64,000 bases of DNA from Candidatus Thiodiazotropha endolucinida (GCF_001715975.1 NZ_MARB01000013.1:83241-147240); one strand, 5' to 3'. Counted from the stretch's first letter, positions 1-9,920 are shown. Notes: a model not told the origin generated them from the sequence alone. Numbers and translations: made by a program.

Positions 1-982
1 CATGATCGTGATGACTCTGCACCAGACAGAGCAACTCGGTGCCGTCATCCAGGGAGAGCGTATAGAGATACTCAGCGCCTTGAAAAACCTTTCCAACGAT
101 CTTCAGCTTAAAGTCACTCTCGTCATCATGAATGATATCGTCGGGACGCAGCAACAGCTCAACTGAATCCCCTGCCTGGTGTTGCTGCTTGAAATCGGCG
201 GACATGGTGCCGAGTGCCGATTCGATACGACCACCCGCCAATACCCGACCCGGGATCATAGCGCCCTGTCCGACAAACTCCGCCACGAATCGATCCGCCG
301 GCCTGTGGTAGATGTGGTAGCCGCTGTCCCATTGACGTAAACGCCCGCTACCCAATACACCGATGATGTCAGCCAACGCGAATGCTTCCAATTGATCGTG
401 TGTCACGAGGATCGCTGTCACGCCCTCTCTTTTCAATATTGCCCGAACCTCTCCCGCCAACTGTTCCCTCAACTCCACATCGAGACCGGAAAAGGGTTCG
501 TCGAGCAGCAGTATCTCCGGTCTTGGCGCCATGGCCCGGATCAATGCAATCCGTTGTTGTTGCCCACCGGAGAGCTGATGGGGATATTTATCCTCCAGGC
601 CGCTGAGACCGACCAACACCAACAACTCCCCAACTCGTTGTCGTTGCGACTTACCACTGATCCCACGCAGTCCAAAGACGACATTCTCCCCAACAGTAAG
701 GTGGGGATAGAGGGCAAAATCCTGAAACACCATACCGACCCGGCGCTTCTCGGGGGCAAGTGTGTGCCCCGGACGTGAGACCTGGCGCCCGTGCAGCAGA
801 ATCTCTCCGTGGACCAAGGGTTCGAATCCCGCAATGGCGCGCAGCAGGCTGGTTTTGCCACAGCCGCTCGGCCCCAGCAGACAACCTATAACGCCGCTCT
901 CCAGTTCAAAGCTGACATCGTCCACCACGACCTGGCGGCCATATCGTACACTGGCGTGTCTGACTTCAAGCTGATTTGGCAT
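1..982 (-). CDS. fbpC: Fe(III) ABC transporter ATPase, FbpC-like (3' end off window)
   Basis: This is the cytoplasmic ATPase of a ferric-iron importer, powering uptake with the FbpB permease and FbpA binding protein. The start is the ATG at 982, giving MPNQLEVRHASVRYG; the frame stays open to base 1, so the C-terminus lies outside the window. Visible motifs are the Walker A GPSGCGKTSLL, the ABC signature LSGGQQQR, a Walker B ILLLDEP followed by the D-loop, and the switch histidine in VTHDQLEA. A C-terminal TOBE-like region follows residue 240. The start overlaps the permease stop by 17 bases, indicating translational coupling. The substrate is inferred from the upstream FbpA homologue and Fur box; polyamine or sulfate ATPases share the same motifs. 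Confidence 0.9.
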   Translation of the reverse strand, partial: MPNQLEVRHASVRYGRQVVVDDVSFELESGVIGCLLGPSGCGKTSLLRAIAGFEPLVHGEILLHGRQVSRPGHTLAPEKRRVGMVFQDFALYPHLTVGENVVFGLRGISGKSQRQRVGELLVLVGLSGLEDKYPHQLSGGQQQRIALIRAMAPRPEILLLDEPFSGLDVELREQLAGEVRAILKREGVTAILVTHDQLEAFALADIIGVLGSGRLRQWDSGYHIYHRPADRFVAEFVGQGAMIPGRVLAGGRIESALGTMSADFKQQHQAGDSVELLLRPDDIIHDDESDFKLKIVGKVFQGAEYLYTLSLDDGTELLCLVQSHHDH

Positions 983-2642
983 GGCGAGACCGGGTAATGG
1001 TACGACTCAACAGTATCACCGGGAGAATACCCACGGCAACAATCGTCAACGCCGCATATGAGGCATCGGCCAACCGTTCGTCAGAGGCCAGTTCATAGGC
1101 CCTGACAGCCAGGGTATTGTAATTGAAGGGGCGTAATATCAGGGTAGCGGGCAGCTCTTTCAAAACATCCACAAACACCAGCAACAGGGCTGTCAGCAGA
1201 CTCCCTTTCAACATCGGTATATGCACCCTGCGCACAATCTCCCCGGAACCGGTACCCAGCGAACGAGCCACTTCGTCCATGGTCGGCCGGATCTTGCCCA
1301 ATCCCGCTTCAACCGTTTGCAGGGATACCGCCAGAAAGCGTACCAGGTAAGCGAACACCAAGGCGATCAAGGTACCGCTCAGCAACAGTCCGGTTGACCA
1401 GCCGAACTGTTCTCTAGCCCAGCTATCGAGCGCATTGTCAAAGGCGGCAAATGGTATCATGACACCGATGGCGATAACCGTACCCGGAATGGCATAACCC
1501 ATCCCCGCCAGCCTCACCGCAAACAGGGTCGACCAGCTCTTCTGTTGCCGTTTTCCGTAACCCAACAGCAGCGCCAACATCAGTGCCAGCAGTGAGGCGG
1601 TACCCGCCAACACGATTGTATGGGTGATCAGATTCAAAAAACGGCTATCGAGATTCTCCTCTGCGGTGGTCAATGCCCACCACAAAAGCTGCCCTGCAGG
1701 CAGGATGAACCCGAAAAACAGCGCCCCTGAACAGATCAGAAAGGCCATCACCGATTGCCTGGCATTCAATTCGAAGCGGGTCAATGCCTGATGGCGTTGA
1801 CTGGTATGGTGATAGCGCGCCTGTTTGCGGGAAATTTTTTCCAGAATGATCAAGGCGAACACCACCAGCAACAACATAGCGGAGAGTTGTGCCGCTGCGG
1901 CTGCATTGTTCAGGCCATACCAGGTACGGAAAATACCCGTGGTAAAGGTCGAAACGCCAAAATACTGCACCGTACCGTAGTCGGCCAGGGTCTCCATCAG
2001 GGCCAGTGAGAGACCCGCCACGATTGCCGGTCTGGCCAAAGGTAGGGCGACCGAAAAGAAAGTCCGCCAGGGACCGTTACCCAGGGTACGGCTGACATCC
2101 AGCACACAGATCGATTGCCCCAGAAAGGCGGCTCTCGATAACAGATAGACATAAGGATAGAGCACCAGTGCGAGCATCAATGCCGCACCTTCGATGGAAC
2201 GGATCTCTGGGAACCAGTAGTCGCCGTAACCCCAGCCGGTCCACTCCCGGATCATCGTCTGCACAGGGCCGGCAAAATCGAACAGACCGGTATAGGTATA
2301 GGCAATGATGTAGGCGGGTATCGCCATCGGCAGCAGCAATGCCCATTCGAACACCGATCTCCCTGGAAACTGGCACATACTGGTAAGCCAGGCCGTACTG
2401 ACACCCAACAACAACACACCGATAGCCACACCAACCATCAACAACAGGGAGTTGATGACATAGTCCCGTAAAACCGTATCAGCCAGATGGCGCCAGACCT
2501 CACCGGCAGGTTCAAAAAGATAGCTGAGCACAACGATCACAGGCACCGCCAGCAAAAGCGCTAACGAGAGTACCGTCACACTCCACCCATTCAGCCTGAT
2601 GGAGAGGTGGGGCCATGGAAATCGGCTGGCCGTGGGTCGCAC
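966..2642 (-). CDS. fbpB: Fe(III) ABC transporter permease, FbpB-like
   Basis: This 558-residue inner-membrane permease has two fused BPD_transp_1 domains, roughly residues 60-290 and 330-550, with about twelve hydrophobic segments. That is the usual single-chain, duplicated arrangement of FbpB/AfuB/SfuB iron permeases. EAA-type coupling loops contact the ATPase; the second is visible near residues 430-450 (DEVARSLGTGSGEIVRRVHIP) and the first around LDVSRTLGNGPWRTFFSVALP. The gene follows fbpA by 6 bases and overlaps fbpC. Expression probably runs from the Fur-box promoter upstream of fbpA. Confidence 0.93.
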   Translation of the reverse strand: MRPTASRFPWPHLSIRLNGWSVTVLSLALLLAVPVIVVLSYLFEPAGEVWRHLADTVLRDYVINSLLLMVGVAIGVLLLGVSTAWLTSMCQFPGRSVFEWALLLPMAIPAYIIAYTYTGLFDFAGPVQTMIREWTGWGYGDYWFPEIRSIEGAALMLALVLYPYVYLLSRAAFLGQSICVLDVSRTLGNGPWRTFFSVALPLARPAIVAGLSLALMETLADYGTVQYFGVSTFTTGIFRTWYGLNNAAAAAQLSAMLLLVVFALIILEKISRKQARYHHTSQRHQALTRFELNARQSVMAFLICSGALFFGFILPAGQLLWWALTTAEENLDSRFLNLITHTIVLAGTASLLALMLALLLGYGKRQQKSWSTLFAVRLAGMGYAIPGTVIAIGVMIPFAAFDNALDSWAREQFGWSTGLLLSGTLIALVFAYLVRFLAVSLQTVEAGLGKIRPTMDEVARSLGTGSGEIVRRVHIPMLKGSLLTALLLVFVDVLKELPATLILRPFNYNTLAVRAYELASDERLADASYAALTIVAVGILPVILLSRTITRSRHAKSA

Positions 2643-2648
2643 GTCAGA

Positions 2649-3674
2649 TCACTTCCATCCCGCCCGATCCATCATTCGCAGTGCATCCGGATTGAGCAGA
2701 CCCAGCTGAGCCAGGTTGAGCCGGTCCATCTTGAAATCACCCCATTCTTTGAGAAGTTCGTTAGGTTCCACATCTGTTCGAACCGGATATTCCCCATTCG
2801 CCTCAGCATACCAGGCCTGAGAGTCGCGATTGACAAGGAATTCCAACAGCTTTACTGCATTTTTCCTGTTTTTTGCCGCTTTGGTCAGGGCCGCCCCACT
2901 CACATTCACATGCGCACCCCGACCCTGCTGATTCGGCCAGAAGACTGCCATTTTCGCAGCCGCATCGCGCTGTGCCTGATCCTTCGAGGTTAGCATGCCG
3001 GCAAGGTAGTAGGTATTCGCAATGGCGATATCACACAGGCCGGCCGCAGCAGCCTTGATTTGATCCCGGTCCCCTCCCTTGGGTGGACGCGCGAACTGTT
3101 TGACGAAGGCTTTGGCCCAGGTCTCCGTCGCTTCCGCACCATTGGCGGCGATCATCGAAGCCACCAGGGATTGATTGTAGATATTGCCGGACGAGCGGAT
3201 ACAGATTCTGTTATCCCAGTCAGGATCTATCAGTGCTTCATAAGTCGATAATCTCGACGGATCCACCTTTCCTTTGACATACAGAATAGGTCGAGCCCGC
3301 AATGAGAGGCCGTACCAGTGGCTATCCGGATCGCGAAAACTCTCCGGCACCACGTCCCGAAGGACCTTGGATTCCACCGCCTGGGTGACCCCTGCCGCTT
3401 TAGCCCGATGCAGTCGACCCGCATCGGTGGTGATCAACATGTCGGCGGGCGTGTTGCGCCCTTCGCTCTGCAACCGCTGCAGGAGAGCATCGGCCTTACC
3501 GGTAACAAGATTGACTTTAATCCCCGTCTGCTCGCTGAATCGGTCAAGTAGCGGTTTGATCAGTTGCTCTTTTCTTGCCGAGTATAGATTGACGACCTCA
3601 TCCGCCAGACTCAACGAAGGCGCTATGAAGGTCAGCATTAGACTCAGCAAAATTGATTTTGATACAGGTGACAC
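2649..3674 (-). CDS. fbpA: Periplasmic Fe(III)-binding protein, FbpA-like
   Basis: This is a 341-residue periplasmic ferric-iron-binding protein that hands iron to FbpBC. A Sec signal peptide covers about residues 1-24 and ends SLSLADE. The mature protein begins with VVNLYSARKEQL, the opening typical of iron-binding FbpA proteins. The twin tyrosines Tyr222-Tyr223 in NTYYLAGM match the family's Fe(III) ligands. The start is GTG, preceded by a perfect AAGGAGG ribosome site (complement of 3680-3686) five bases away, which settles the start. It is the first gene of the fbpABC operon, with a Fur-like box about 50 bases upstream. Confidence 0.94.
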   Translation of the reverse strand: MSPVSKSILLSLMLTFIAPSLSLADEVVNLYSARKEQLIKPLLDRFSEQTGIKVNLVTGKADALLQRLQSEGRNTPADMLITTDAGRLHRAKAAGVTQAVESKVLRDVVPESFRDPDSHWYGLSLRARPILYVKGKVDPSRLSTYEALIDPDWDNRICIRSSGNIYNQSLVASMIAANGAEATETWAKAFVKQFARPPKGGDRDQIKAAAAGLCDIAIANTYYLAGMLTSKDQAQRDAAAKMAVFWPNQQGRGAHVNVSGAALTKAAKNRKNAVKLLEFLVNRDSQAWYAEANGEYPVRTDVEPNELLKEWGDFKMDRLNLAQLGLLNPDALRMMDRAGWK

Positions 3675-3724
3675 AATGACCTCCTTTCAAGATCTTCAAT
3701 AATTGATATAGTATGGTATATAAG

Positions 3725-3743
3725 AATGATAACGATTATTATT
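3725..3743. promoter_or_regulatory. Fur box upstream of fbpA
   Basis: AATGATAACGATTATTATT differs at two positions from the palindromic 19-mer AATGATAATGATTATCATT, a form of the Fur consensus. It lies 51 bases upstream of the fbpA start in an AT-rich stretch. Fur with Fe(II) would be expected to repress fbpABC when iron is plentiful. Confidence 0.8.
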
Positions 3744-3814
3744 TAGATTAGCAAAATATAATGGCTCAAAGCAACCGACACTCGGCCTTTCCGGCTGATG
3801 GCGCTAGATTTATT

Positions 3815-4060
3815 CAGGACTTGTCGATACTCACCCGATCGGCCCTGTTGTACACGAAAAGGTGACCATCCGGCAGCCGGGAGAGAAGTCTGATTCATTC
3901 AAATAGGTGATGGGCGGCATGGAGTGGCGCTTGCACATGCCCAATTCGCAGTGACAGGGGCTATTTATTCCGCCCAACGGCGTTATCATTTGCTCACCGA
4001 CCATGCAGGACGAATACAATGTCCCAACAGTACCTATTAGATGCTCGATAGCAGGCCCTA
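3815..4060. repeat. MITE-like composite repeat, copy 1
   Basis: This non-coding block begins CAGGACTTGTCGATACTCA, continues into CGGCCCTGTTGTACAC, and ends GCAGGCCCTA directly against the cobO start codon. It shares ordered blocks with the element at 35416-35593: the left end, a GGCCCTGTT motif, the internal CCGCCCA plus TTATCATT block, and GCAGGACGAA near the right end. Its terminal inverted repeats are more degraded than in copy 2. No ORF is carried, so it would be non-autonomous if mobile. Confidence 0.55.
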
Positions 4061-4597
4061 ATGAAACAGCGACAAAAGAGAACCGGCATAACCCTCGTCC
4101 TCACCGGCGAGGGCAAGGGCAAATCATCCAGCGCCTTCGGCACCGCATTCAGGGCGGCAGGCTGGAATATGCAGGTACTCGTGATTCAGTTCATCAAGGG
4201 AAAATGGAAGACAGGCGAACAACAGGCTGCCTCCCGATTTGAGAATATCGAGTGGCATGCCCTGGGTGACGGATTCACCTGGGATACCAAAAATCCCGAG
4301 CAGGACCGCCGCACCAGCCGGGAGATCTGGCAACTCTGCCAGCAGAAGATTCGCACCCGACATTATGATTTAGTGGTACTGGATGAGATCAACTACGTCT
4401 GCCAATATGGCTGGATCAGCGGGCAGGAGATAGCAGCCTTCATCCAACAGGAGAAGCCGCCCTGGATGCACCTGATCCTAACCGGACGAGGCGCATCCAA
4501 AGAGGTCATCGACATCGCAGATACAGTGACCGAGATGAGATTGGTCAAACACGCCTTTGAGCAGGGTATTCATGCTGAACAGGGGATTGAGTTCTAG
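4061..4597 (+). CDS. cobO: Corrinoid (cob(I)alamin) adenosyltransferase, CobA/CobO type
   Basis: This 178-residue cytosolic enzyme transfers the 5'-deoxyadenosyl group of ATP to a Co(I) corrinoid, in adenosylcobalamin synthesis or salvage. The P-loop GEGKGKSSSAFG (residues 16-27) is the family signature, and VVLDEINYV near residue 105 is the Walker B-like segment. The length matches BtuR/CobA proteins, although the usual longer N-terminal extension is missing. It stands alone: no other cob gene and no cobalamin riboswitch were seen upstream, where a MITE-like repeat runs up to the ATG. Convergent with the AIM24-family gene. Confidence 0.9.
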   Translation: MKQRQKRTGITLVLTGEGKGKSSSAFGTAFRAAGWNMQVLVIQFIKGKWKTGEQQAASRFENIEWHALGDGFTWDTKNPEQDRRTSREIWQLCQQKIRTRHYDLVVLDEINYVCQYGWISGQEIAAFIQQEKPPWMHLILTGRGASKEVIDIADTVTEMRLVKHAFEQGIHAEQGIEF

Positions 4598-4633
4598 CAC
4601 CCGTCGTCACCAACCCTATAGGTTCCGTCGTGA

Positions 4634-5431
4634 CTATTTTCCGTCCAGCAACCTACCGATACCGCCGAGTACGGAACCCTCTCCCTGATCACCGCCGCCC
4701 GATGAAGGTGCGTTCGCCAGGATCCGATCGGCCATGCGCGAGAATGGGAGACTCTGCAACCAGACGGTACCCTGCCCTTTCAGGGTCGCCAGGAACATAC
4801 CCTCGCCACCGAACACCATGGACTTGAGGTTGCCCGCGCGCTGGATGTCATAATCGATGCCTCCGGTGAATCCGACCAGACAACCGGTATCCACCCGCAA
4901 AGTCTCCCCGGAAAGGCGTTTTTCAATGACCGTACCACCGGCCTGGATGAAGGCCATGCCGTCCCCCTCCAGGGCCTGCAGGATAAAACCCTCCCCACCG
5001 AACAGCCCCACGCCAAGGCGGCGATTGAATGCGATATCGACCTTGGTGCCGAGGGCCGCACAGAGAAAGGCGTCTTTCTGGCAGGTCACCTTTTCACCCA
5101 GCTGCTGCATATTCAGGGGCACGATATTGCCTGGATAGGGGGCGGCAAATGAGACCCTTTTTTTACCGTTACCCCGATTCGTGAAATGAGTGGTAAAGAT
5201 CGACTCGCCGGTGAAGACCCGCTTGCCCGCGGAAAAGAGCTTACCCATCAAACCCTCATCCGCGTTGGAACCGTCACCCATCTTGGTCTCGAAATCGATC
5301 CCCTCCTCCATATAGGTCATGGCGCCCGCTTCGGCGATCACCGTCTCGCCCGGATCCAGTTCCACTTCCACCAGCTGCATTTCGGATCCAAGGATCTCAT
5401 AGTCCACTTCATGACAACGCATCGATCTCAC
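4634..5431 (-). CDS. AIM24/TIGR00266 family protein
   Basis: This 265-residue protein belongs to the TIGR00266/AIM24 family (PF01987), a glycine-rich beta-sheet fold related to mitochondrial Aim24. Typical blocks are [19 protein letters not shown] near the N-terminus, then [19 protein letters not shown] and [20 protein letters not shown] near the C-terminus. No signal peptide or membrane span is apparent. The biochemical role of bacterial members is not established. The start at 5431 is upstream of a possible later ATG at residue 4 ([10 protein letters not shown]). It is encoded alone, converging on cobO. Confidence 0.85.
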   Translation of the reverse strand: MRSMRCHEVDYEILGSEMQLVEVELDPGETVIAEAGAMTYMEEGIDFETKMGDGSNADEGLMGKLFSAGKRVFTGESIFTTHFTNRGNGKKRVSFAAPYPGNIVPLNMQQLGEKVTCQKDAFLCAALGTKVDIAFNRRLGVGLFGGEGFILQALEGDGMAFIQAGGTVIEKRLSGETLRVDTGCLVGFTGGIDYDIQRAGNLKSMVFGGEGMFLATLKGQGTVWLQSLPFSRMADRILANAPSSGGGDQGEGSVLGGIGRLLDGK

Positions 5432-5667
5432 TCCTTTTCGGGCTCAAAATAGATTGATTGACAGCGAAACATTTCACCAATGTGCAAAATAATATCAAGT
5501 AGTATTCTAATTTAAGCTTGGCGAGTTTTCCGCGCTAGATTGCCATCGTGCCGGTAACCATTGTTACTATTGTAGTTTTGATTTGGAGCGTGCCAATTGC
5601 CAAGTTGACCTATGTAACAATGGGCATGTATGCTGCCCGCAGGCCCTCCAGCAAGGGAAAGCGTTTT

Positions 5668-7086
5668 ATGTCCTTGGTCAGTTGGTTAACTACACCTAGC
5701 TCCACCGACCACTCGTGTATTGTCTGCGGCAACAAACAAGGCAATAAGATCATCCTCAACGCGCTGCATTGGCATCCTGAACATGGCCAGCTCGAAGTTG
5801 CACGGTGTGGTGGTTGTGGAAGCGCTTTCACACTAAACGCAAGGAAATTGATCACCCCATACCCATCGGCCGATATGGATCTTCAAGATCCATATTTTAT
5901 CTATCTGATCTATCTCTACCTGGAGTTAAACGCAGGTTTGGGATGGAAAATCCCACTTCTTGAACGCCTTCCCTACCATCGCTACAAGTCCATGTTGGAG
6001 ATCGGTTGCAATGTCGGTGTCGCGCTCGATTATTGCCGTACAGTATGGCAGATAGATGCCCTTGGACTCGAGCCTTCAGCCTACGGCATCAAAGGGGCAG
6101 AGTTGTTGGATATTCCTATCATCAATGCCTATACCCATGAAGCCGAGGAGTTGCGCAACAGAAGATTCAGTTTCATCTATGCCACCGAAGTCCTCGAGCA
6201 CGTTAGCGATCCACTTGCATTCTTAAAGGAGATACGTTCATACCTTGAGCCTGACGGAGTCCTGCTCATTACAACCCCCTGCTCATCATCAATTCACAAA
6301 CTAACTACCCCAGGTGAGTTGTATGCAATATTGTCGCCTGGCGCCCACTACTTCGTACTCTCACAGAAACAGCTTCGACAACTTTCCAAACAAGCTGGTT
6401 TTCTACATTCTGTCATCGAGTTGAACGGTAACACTATTATCGCATACCTATCCGACCGGCCCATTACACTCGAATCCACATCCTCAACTGAGATGCGGAT
6501 GACTGCATATTACGATGCGAAAATCTCAACTGAAGCAAAACTTGACGACCGAGTCTATCTCGGCCAGCTGATTAACTACTACATATCTGCCGTCAAATCC
6601 AATACTCCATTTGATGAGCATGGCGTTTCTCGGAAGATCGACAAAATATTTTACCGCCTATTCAAGCTCTCTTTTGAAGCCCCCCTGGAACTGGCAGAGC
6701 GGGTAAACCAACAAACATCCCTATTTGATTTTGGAATGACAGTCCCCTATTCACTGGCAATCTATCTCTATCATCGAGCCGAGTATCTTCGAGGCATTGA
6801 TGCATCAACGGGGCACTACTACGAACTGGCTGCGCTAGTTGCTGCCAAAAGCCTACAAGTCGACTTCAAAAGTCAGTTTCTCAACCACTACTTCCTTAAG
6901 CAGGCTCAACGGCAAATCCAATCCATGCCAGCCAGGTCACGCAATTCAAGCCAGACCTCCGTACAACTGCGCGAGATCACTGATACAATAACTGCCACTA
7001 TACCTGAGCTTAAGAACCCGTCACTCAATACTCTCTCTAAAATCAGGCGTAGATTTAAATCGCTTCTCAACCGATGGCAGCAATAG
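5668..7086 (+). CDS. SAM-dependent methyltransferase with zinc-ribbon N-terminus
   Basis: This 472-residue class I methyltransferase has its SAM motif I MLEIGCNVGVALDYC beginning at residue 109. The conserved FIYATEVLEHVSDPLAF block follows and is typical of Methyltransf_11/23 proteins. Cys17-x2-Cys20 and Cys47-x2-Cys50 near the N-terminus suggest a zinc ribbon. The start at 5668 is chosen for the AAGGGAAA ribosome site; an in-frame GTG at 5548 would add a hydrophobic stretch but lacks a ribosome site. The C-terminal 200 residues are helical and unassigned. Codon use looks less GC-rich than in neighbouring genes. The substrate is unknown; a glycan or lipid is possible. Confidence 0.75.
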   Translation: MSLVSWLTTPSSTDHSCIVCGNKQGNKIILNALHWHPEHGQLEVARCGGCGSAFTLNARKLITPYPSADMDLQDPYFIYLIYLYLELNAGLGWKIPLLERLPYHRYKSMLEIGCNVGVALDYCRTVWQIDALGLEPSAYGIKGAELLDIPIINAYTHEAEELRNRRFSFIYATEVLEHVSDPLAFLKEIRSYLEPDGVLLITTPCSSSIHKLTTPGELYAILSPGAHYFVLSQKQLRQLSKQAGFLHSVIELNGNTIIAYLSDRPITLESTSSTEMRMTAYYDAKISTEAKLDDRVYLGQLINYYISAVKSNTPFDEHGVSRKIDKIFYRLFKLSFEAPLELAERVNQQTSLFDFGMTVPYSLAIYLYHRAEYLRGIDASTGHYYELAALVAAKSLQVDFKSQFLNHYFLKQAQRQIQSMPARSRNSSQTSVQLREITDTITATIPELKNPSLNTLSKIRRRFKSLLNRWQQ

Positions 7087-7314
7087 AGACTGAGTAAGAA
7101 TTAATAGATCACCACTAACTTAGGCGGTATTCTCACAAGTCCATGAAAGCACAAAACAATAAGAGGTTCCCAGATATTGATACCGTATTAATATGTAAAA
7201 ACTGGTGACATTTTGTTCTTGTAAATCGGTTGACGGCTGAAATTCTAATCATTGGGGCATAGAATCTAAGCCACCTCATCACCATCGCCAAATTCTGCCG
7301 GAGGGCCACAAACA

Positions 7315-7905
7315 ATGACAACACTGATCGTGCTACTGGTAATCATTCTGGGCCTCATCGGATTCGGTGTTGGCCTCTACAATAAGCTAATCACCGGACG
7401 TAACCGCTATCAAAACGCCTTCGCTCAGATCGATGTGCAGCTGACAAGACGCCATGACCTGATTCCAAACCTGGTGGAAACGGCGAAGGGTTATATGAAG
7501 CACGAGAAAGAGACCCTGGAGGCGGTGATCGAGGCGCGTAACCGGGCGGTGAGCGGTTTGCAGCAAGCGGCCAAGGACCCCTCCGATCCCGATGCAATGA
7601 AACAACTTGCAGAGGCGGAAAAGGGACTGAGCGGCGCCCTGGGACGGCTCTTCGCTTTGGCGGAGGCCTATCCCGATTTAAAGGCCAATGAAAACATGAT
7701 GCAACTCTCTGAAGAACTGGTGAGCACAGAAAACAAGGTCGCATTTGCCCGCCAGGCTTACAATGACGCTGTGATGCAATACAACATCGACCGGGAGTCC
7801 TTTCCCAGCAACCTGATCTCAGGTTGGTTCCGATTCCAGGCCGCAACCCTATTGGAAATAGAGGATGAAGCCAAACGTGAGGTACCGAAGGTCTCATTCA
7901 ATTAA
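7315..7905 (+). CDS. lemA: LemA family membrane protein
   Basis: This 196-residue protein has one N-terminal membrane anchor (residues 4-24) followed by the helical LemA domain. The hallmark blocks are VQLTRRHDLIPNLVETAKGYM, AEAYPDLKANENMMQLSEEL and the ARQAYNDAVMQYN region. The exact role of LemA is unresolved, but it is commonly found beside M48 peptidases, as here: the next gene starts 57 bases downstream on the same strand. Together they probably act in envelope quality control (inference). Confidence 0.92.
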   Translation: MTTLIVLLVIILGLIGFGVGLYNKLITGRNRYQNAFAQIDVQLTRRHDLIPNLVETAKGYMKHEKETLEAVIEARNRAVSGLQQAAKDPSDPDAMKQLAEAEKGLSGALGRLFALAEAYPDLKANENMMQLSEELVSTENKVAFARQAYNDAVMQYNIDRESFPSNLISGWFRFQAATLLEIEDEAKREVPKVSFN

Positions 7906-7961
7906 TATTTCGTCTTTCATTGAGGCGATCTGTTACTAGGCCCTAGATAGGATCACGGAAC

Positions 7962-9884
7962 GTGAATTTCTTCGAACATCAGGACCAAGCCAAGCGCAAC
8001 ACACGACGCCTGGTGTTGCTGTTTTTGCTTGCTGTCGTAATCATTGTCATCACCATCGATGCGGTGTTGCTACTGCTGTTCGGCAACGTGCTCAGTGACA
8101 CCGCGGGAACAAGCCAAACCCTGAGTGGCTTTCTTACTGACAACAGCGCCATTTTGCTGTTCGGTAGCGGAGGAACCGGCGCTGCAATCGGGCTGGCCAG
8201 TCTCTTCCGTAGCGCCAGCTTGAGGGATGGCGGCGGTGCTGTGGCACGCCAAATGGGAGGGGTGCCGGTAGAAGCCGACCCGAAGGACCCGCTACGTCAG
8301 CGTCTGCGCAACGTGGTGGAAGAGATCGCCATCGCCTCCGGCGTGCCGGTGCCCGAGATCTACATCATGGAGCAGGAATCCGGCATCAATGCCTTTGCCG
8401 CCGGTTATTCACCCAGTGACGCTGCGGTGGCGGTAACCCGGGGCACCCTCGAAAATTTGAACCGCGAGGAGCTGCAGGGCGTCATCGCCCACGAGTTCAG
8501 TCATATCTTCAATGGCGACATGCGCCTCAACATTAGGCTTATCGGCGCCCTGTTCGGCATCATGATCCTGGCGATTGCCGGGCGGCGCATCCTCTCCGGC
8601 GCTCGCTTCTCCTCAAGTTCAAAAAACAATAACGCTGGCGCGATAATCCTGTTTGCCGCAGCACTCACCGCCATCGGCTATATCGGTCTGTTCTTCGCCC
8701 GCTGGATCAAGGCTGCCGTCTCCCGTCAGCGGGAGTATCTGGCCGATGCCTCCGCAGTACAGTTTACCCGCAACCCACAAGGTATCGCCGGCGCGCTGAA
8801 AAAGATTGCCGCGCACAGCCAGGGCGCCTCTTTGACCAGGGACAGTGAGGAGATTGCCCATATGTTGTTCGGACAGGGAATGCGGGCCACGCTATTTGCC
8901 ACCCATCCTCCCATCATCGGACGCATTCAACGTATCGAACCTGGGTTTCGGGAACAGGAGCTGGGTGAAATTGCCAAACGCATGCTGCGACGCTCACGAA
9001 GAGAAGCGGAACGGGAGGCTGCCGCAACCCAGGCCAGCGCGAAACGCGCCCCCTTCGATCCGCGTACGATCATCGAGGGGATAGGTCGACCCGGCTGGGA
9101 GCAGATTATGGCTGCGGCGGCCCTTGCTGCCACCCTGCCCGAGAGTCTGGTCTCGGCGGCCCGTTCAACCGAGTGGGCACCGGAGCTCTTACTCTGCATT
9201 CTGCTCGACAAGGAGGAGTCAATACGCGACCAACAGCTCTTTGCCATCGCCCGCAGACTGGGAGCGGAGAGTGAAACACAAGTGCGATACCTGATGACAT
9301 CCGCCATGCCGATCCAACCTGAGCAGCGCCTTCCCCTGCTGGAGATCGCCTTCCCCGCCCTGAAACGTCGACCGGTCGAGTTCATTCATCGTCTGCTCGA
9401 CACCGTTACCGAGATCGTACATCTCGATGGCAAAATAGAGGTATTTGAGTTTCTGCTAGCGAAGGTGATCAGTCTCCACCTGACGGATGCGCTCAACCCC
9501 GCCCAAAGCCACACCGGCGGTAACCGAACCCTGGCGGACCAGGCTCAGGCGGTTCGGGATGTGATCGCTATCCTTGCCGATCATGGCCATAAAGAGAGTG
9601 AGCTGATTCATCGCAGCTATGAAAACGGCATCAACAGTATTGGGCTGGAACATCTACCCATGCAGCGGCCGACCGATTGGGTAAAAACACTGGATATGGC
9701 GCTGGATCAACTCGACGACCTCAAGAACAAGGAGAAGGAGCGGCTCATTACCGCATTGATGGAAACAATCCTTACCGACACCCAGGTCGCCACTGAAGAG
9801 CTGGAACTCCTGAGGGCGATCGGCTCAGCCCTGCATATACCGCTCCCCTTGATGAGCGATCGCTCTGTATCGCGTCAGCTCTGA
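7962..9884 (+). CDS. M48 family membrane metalloprotease with long C-terminal extension
   Basis: This 640-residue HtpX-related peptidase has membrane segments near residues 17-41 and 60-82 and a further hydrophobic pair around 195-245. The zinc motif is H177-E-F-S-H181 in GVIAHEFSHIFNGD, and Glu258 in QREYLADASAVQF is the likely third ligand. HtpX itself is about 290 residues; here about 300 more follow the protease domain, including LLDTVTEIVHLDGKIEVFE, which resembles a TerB-like helical module. The start is GTG at 7962. Pairing with lemA suggests joint function in membrane protein turnover. Confidence 0.88.
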   Translation: MNFFEHQDQAKRNTRRLVLLFLLAVVIIVITIDAVLLLLFGNVLSDTAGTSQTLSGFLTDNSAILLFGSGGTGAAIGLASLFRSASLRDGGGAVARQMGGVPVEADPKDPLRQRLRNVVEEIAIASGVPVPEIYIMEQESGINAFAAGYSPSDAAVAVTRGTLENLNREELQGVIAHEFSHIFNGDMRLNIRLIGALFGIMILAIAGRRILSGARFSSSSKNNNAGAIILFAAALTAIGYIGLFFARWIKAAVSRQREYLADASAVQFTRNPQGIAGALKKIAAHSQGASLTRDSEEIAHMLFGQGMRATLFATHPPIIGRIQRIEPGFREQELGEIAKRMLRRSRREAEREAAATQASAKRAPFDPRTIIEGIGRPGWEQIMAAAALAATLPESLVSAARSTEWAPELLLCILLDKEESIRDQQLFAIARRLGAESETQVRYLMTSAMPIQPEQRLPLLEIAFPALKRRPVEFIHRLLDTVTEIVHLDGKIEVFEFLLAKVISLHLTDALNPAQSHTGGNRTLADQAQAVRDVIAILADHGHKESELIHRSYENGINSIGLEHLPMQRPTDWVKTLDMALDQLDDLKNKEKERLITALMETILTDTQVATEELELLRAIGSALHIPLPLMSDRSVSRQL

Positions 9885-9920
9885 TTAACCCCACTCGAAA
9901 ACATTCCCAGACCGCGCTTA

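Noticed and set aside
7133-7324. 63-residue minus-strand frame upstream of lemA
   Set aside because: No motif, no ribosome site, and it runs into the lemA start region on the opposite strand.
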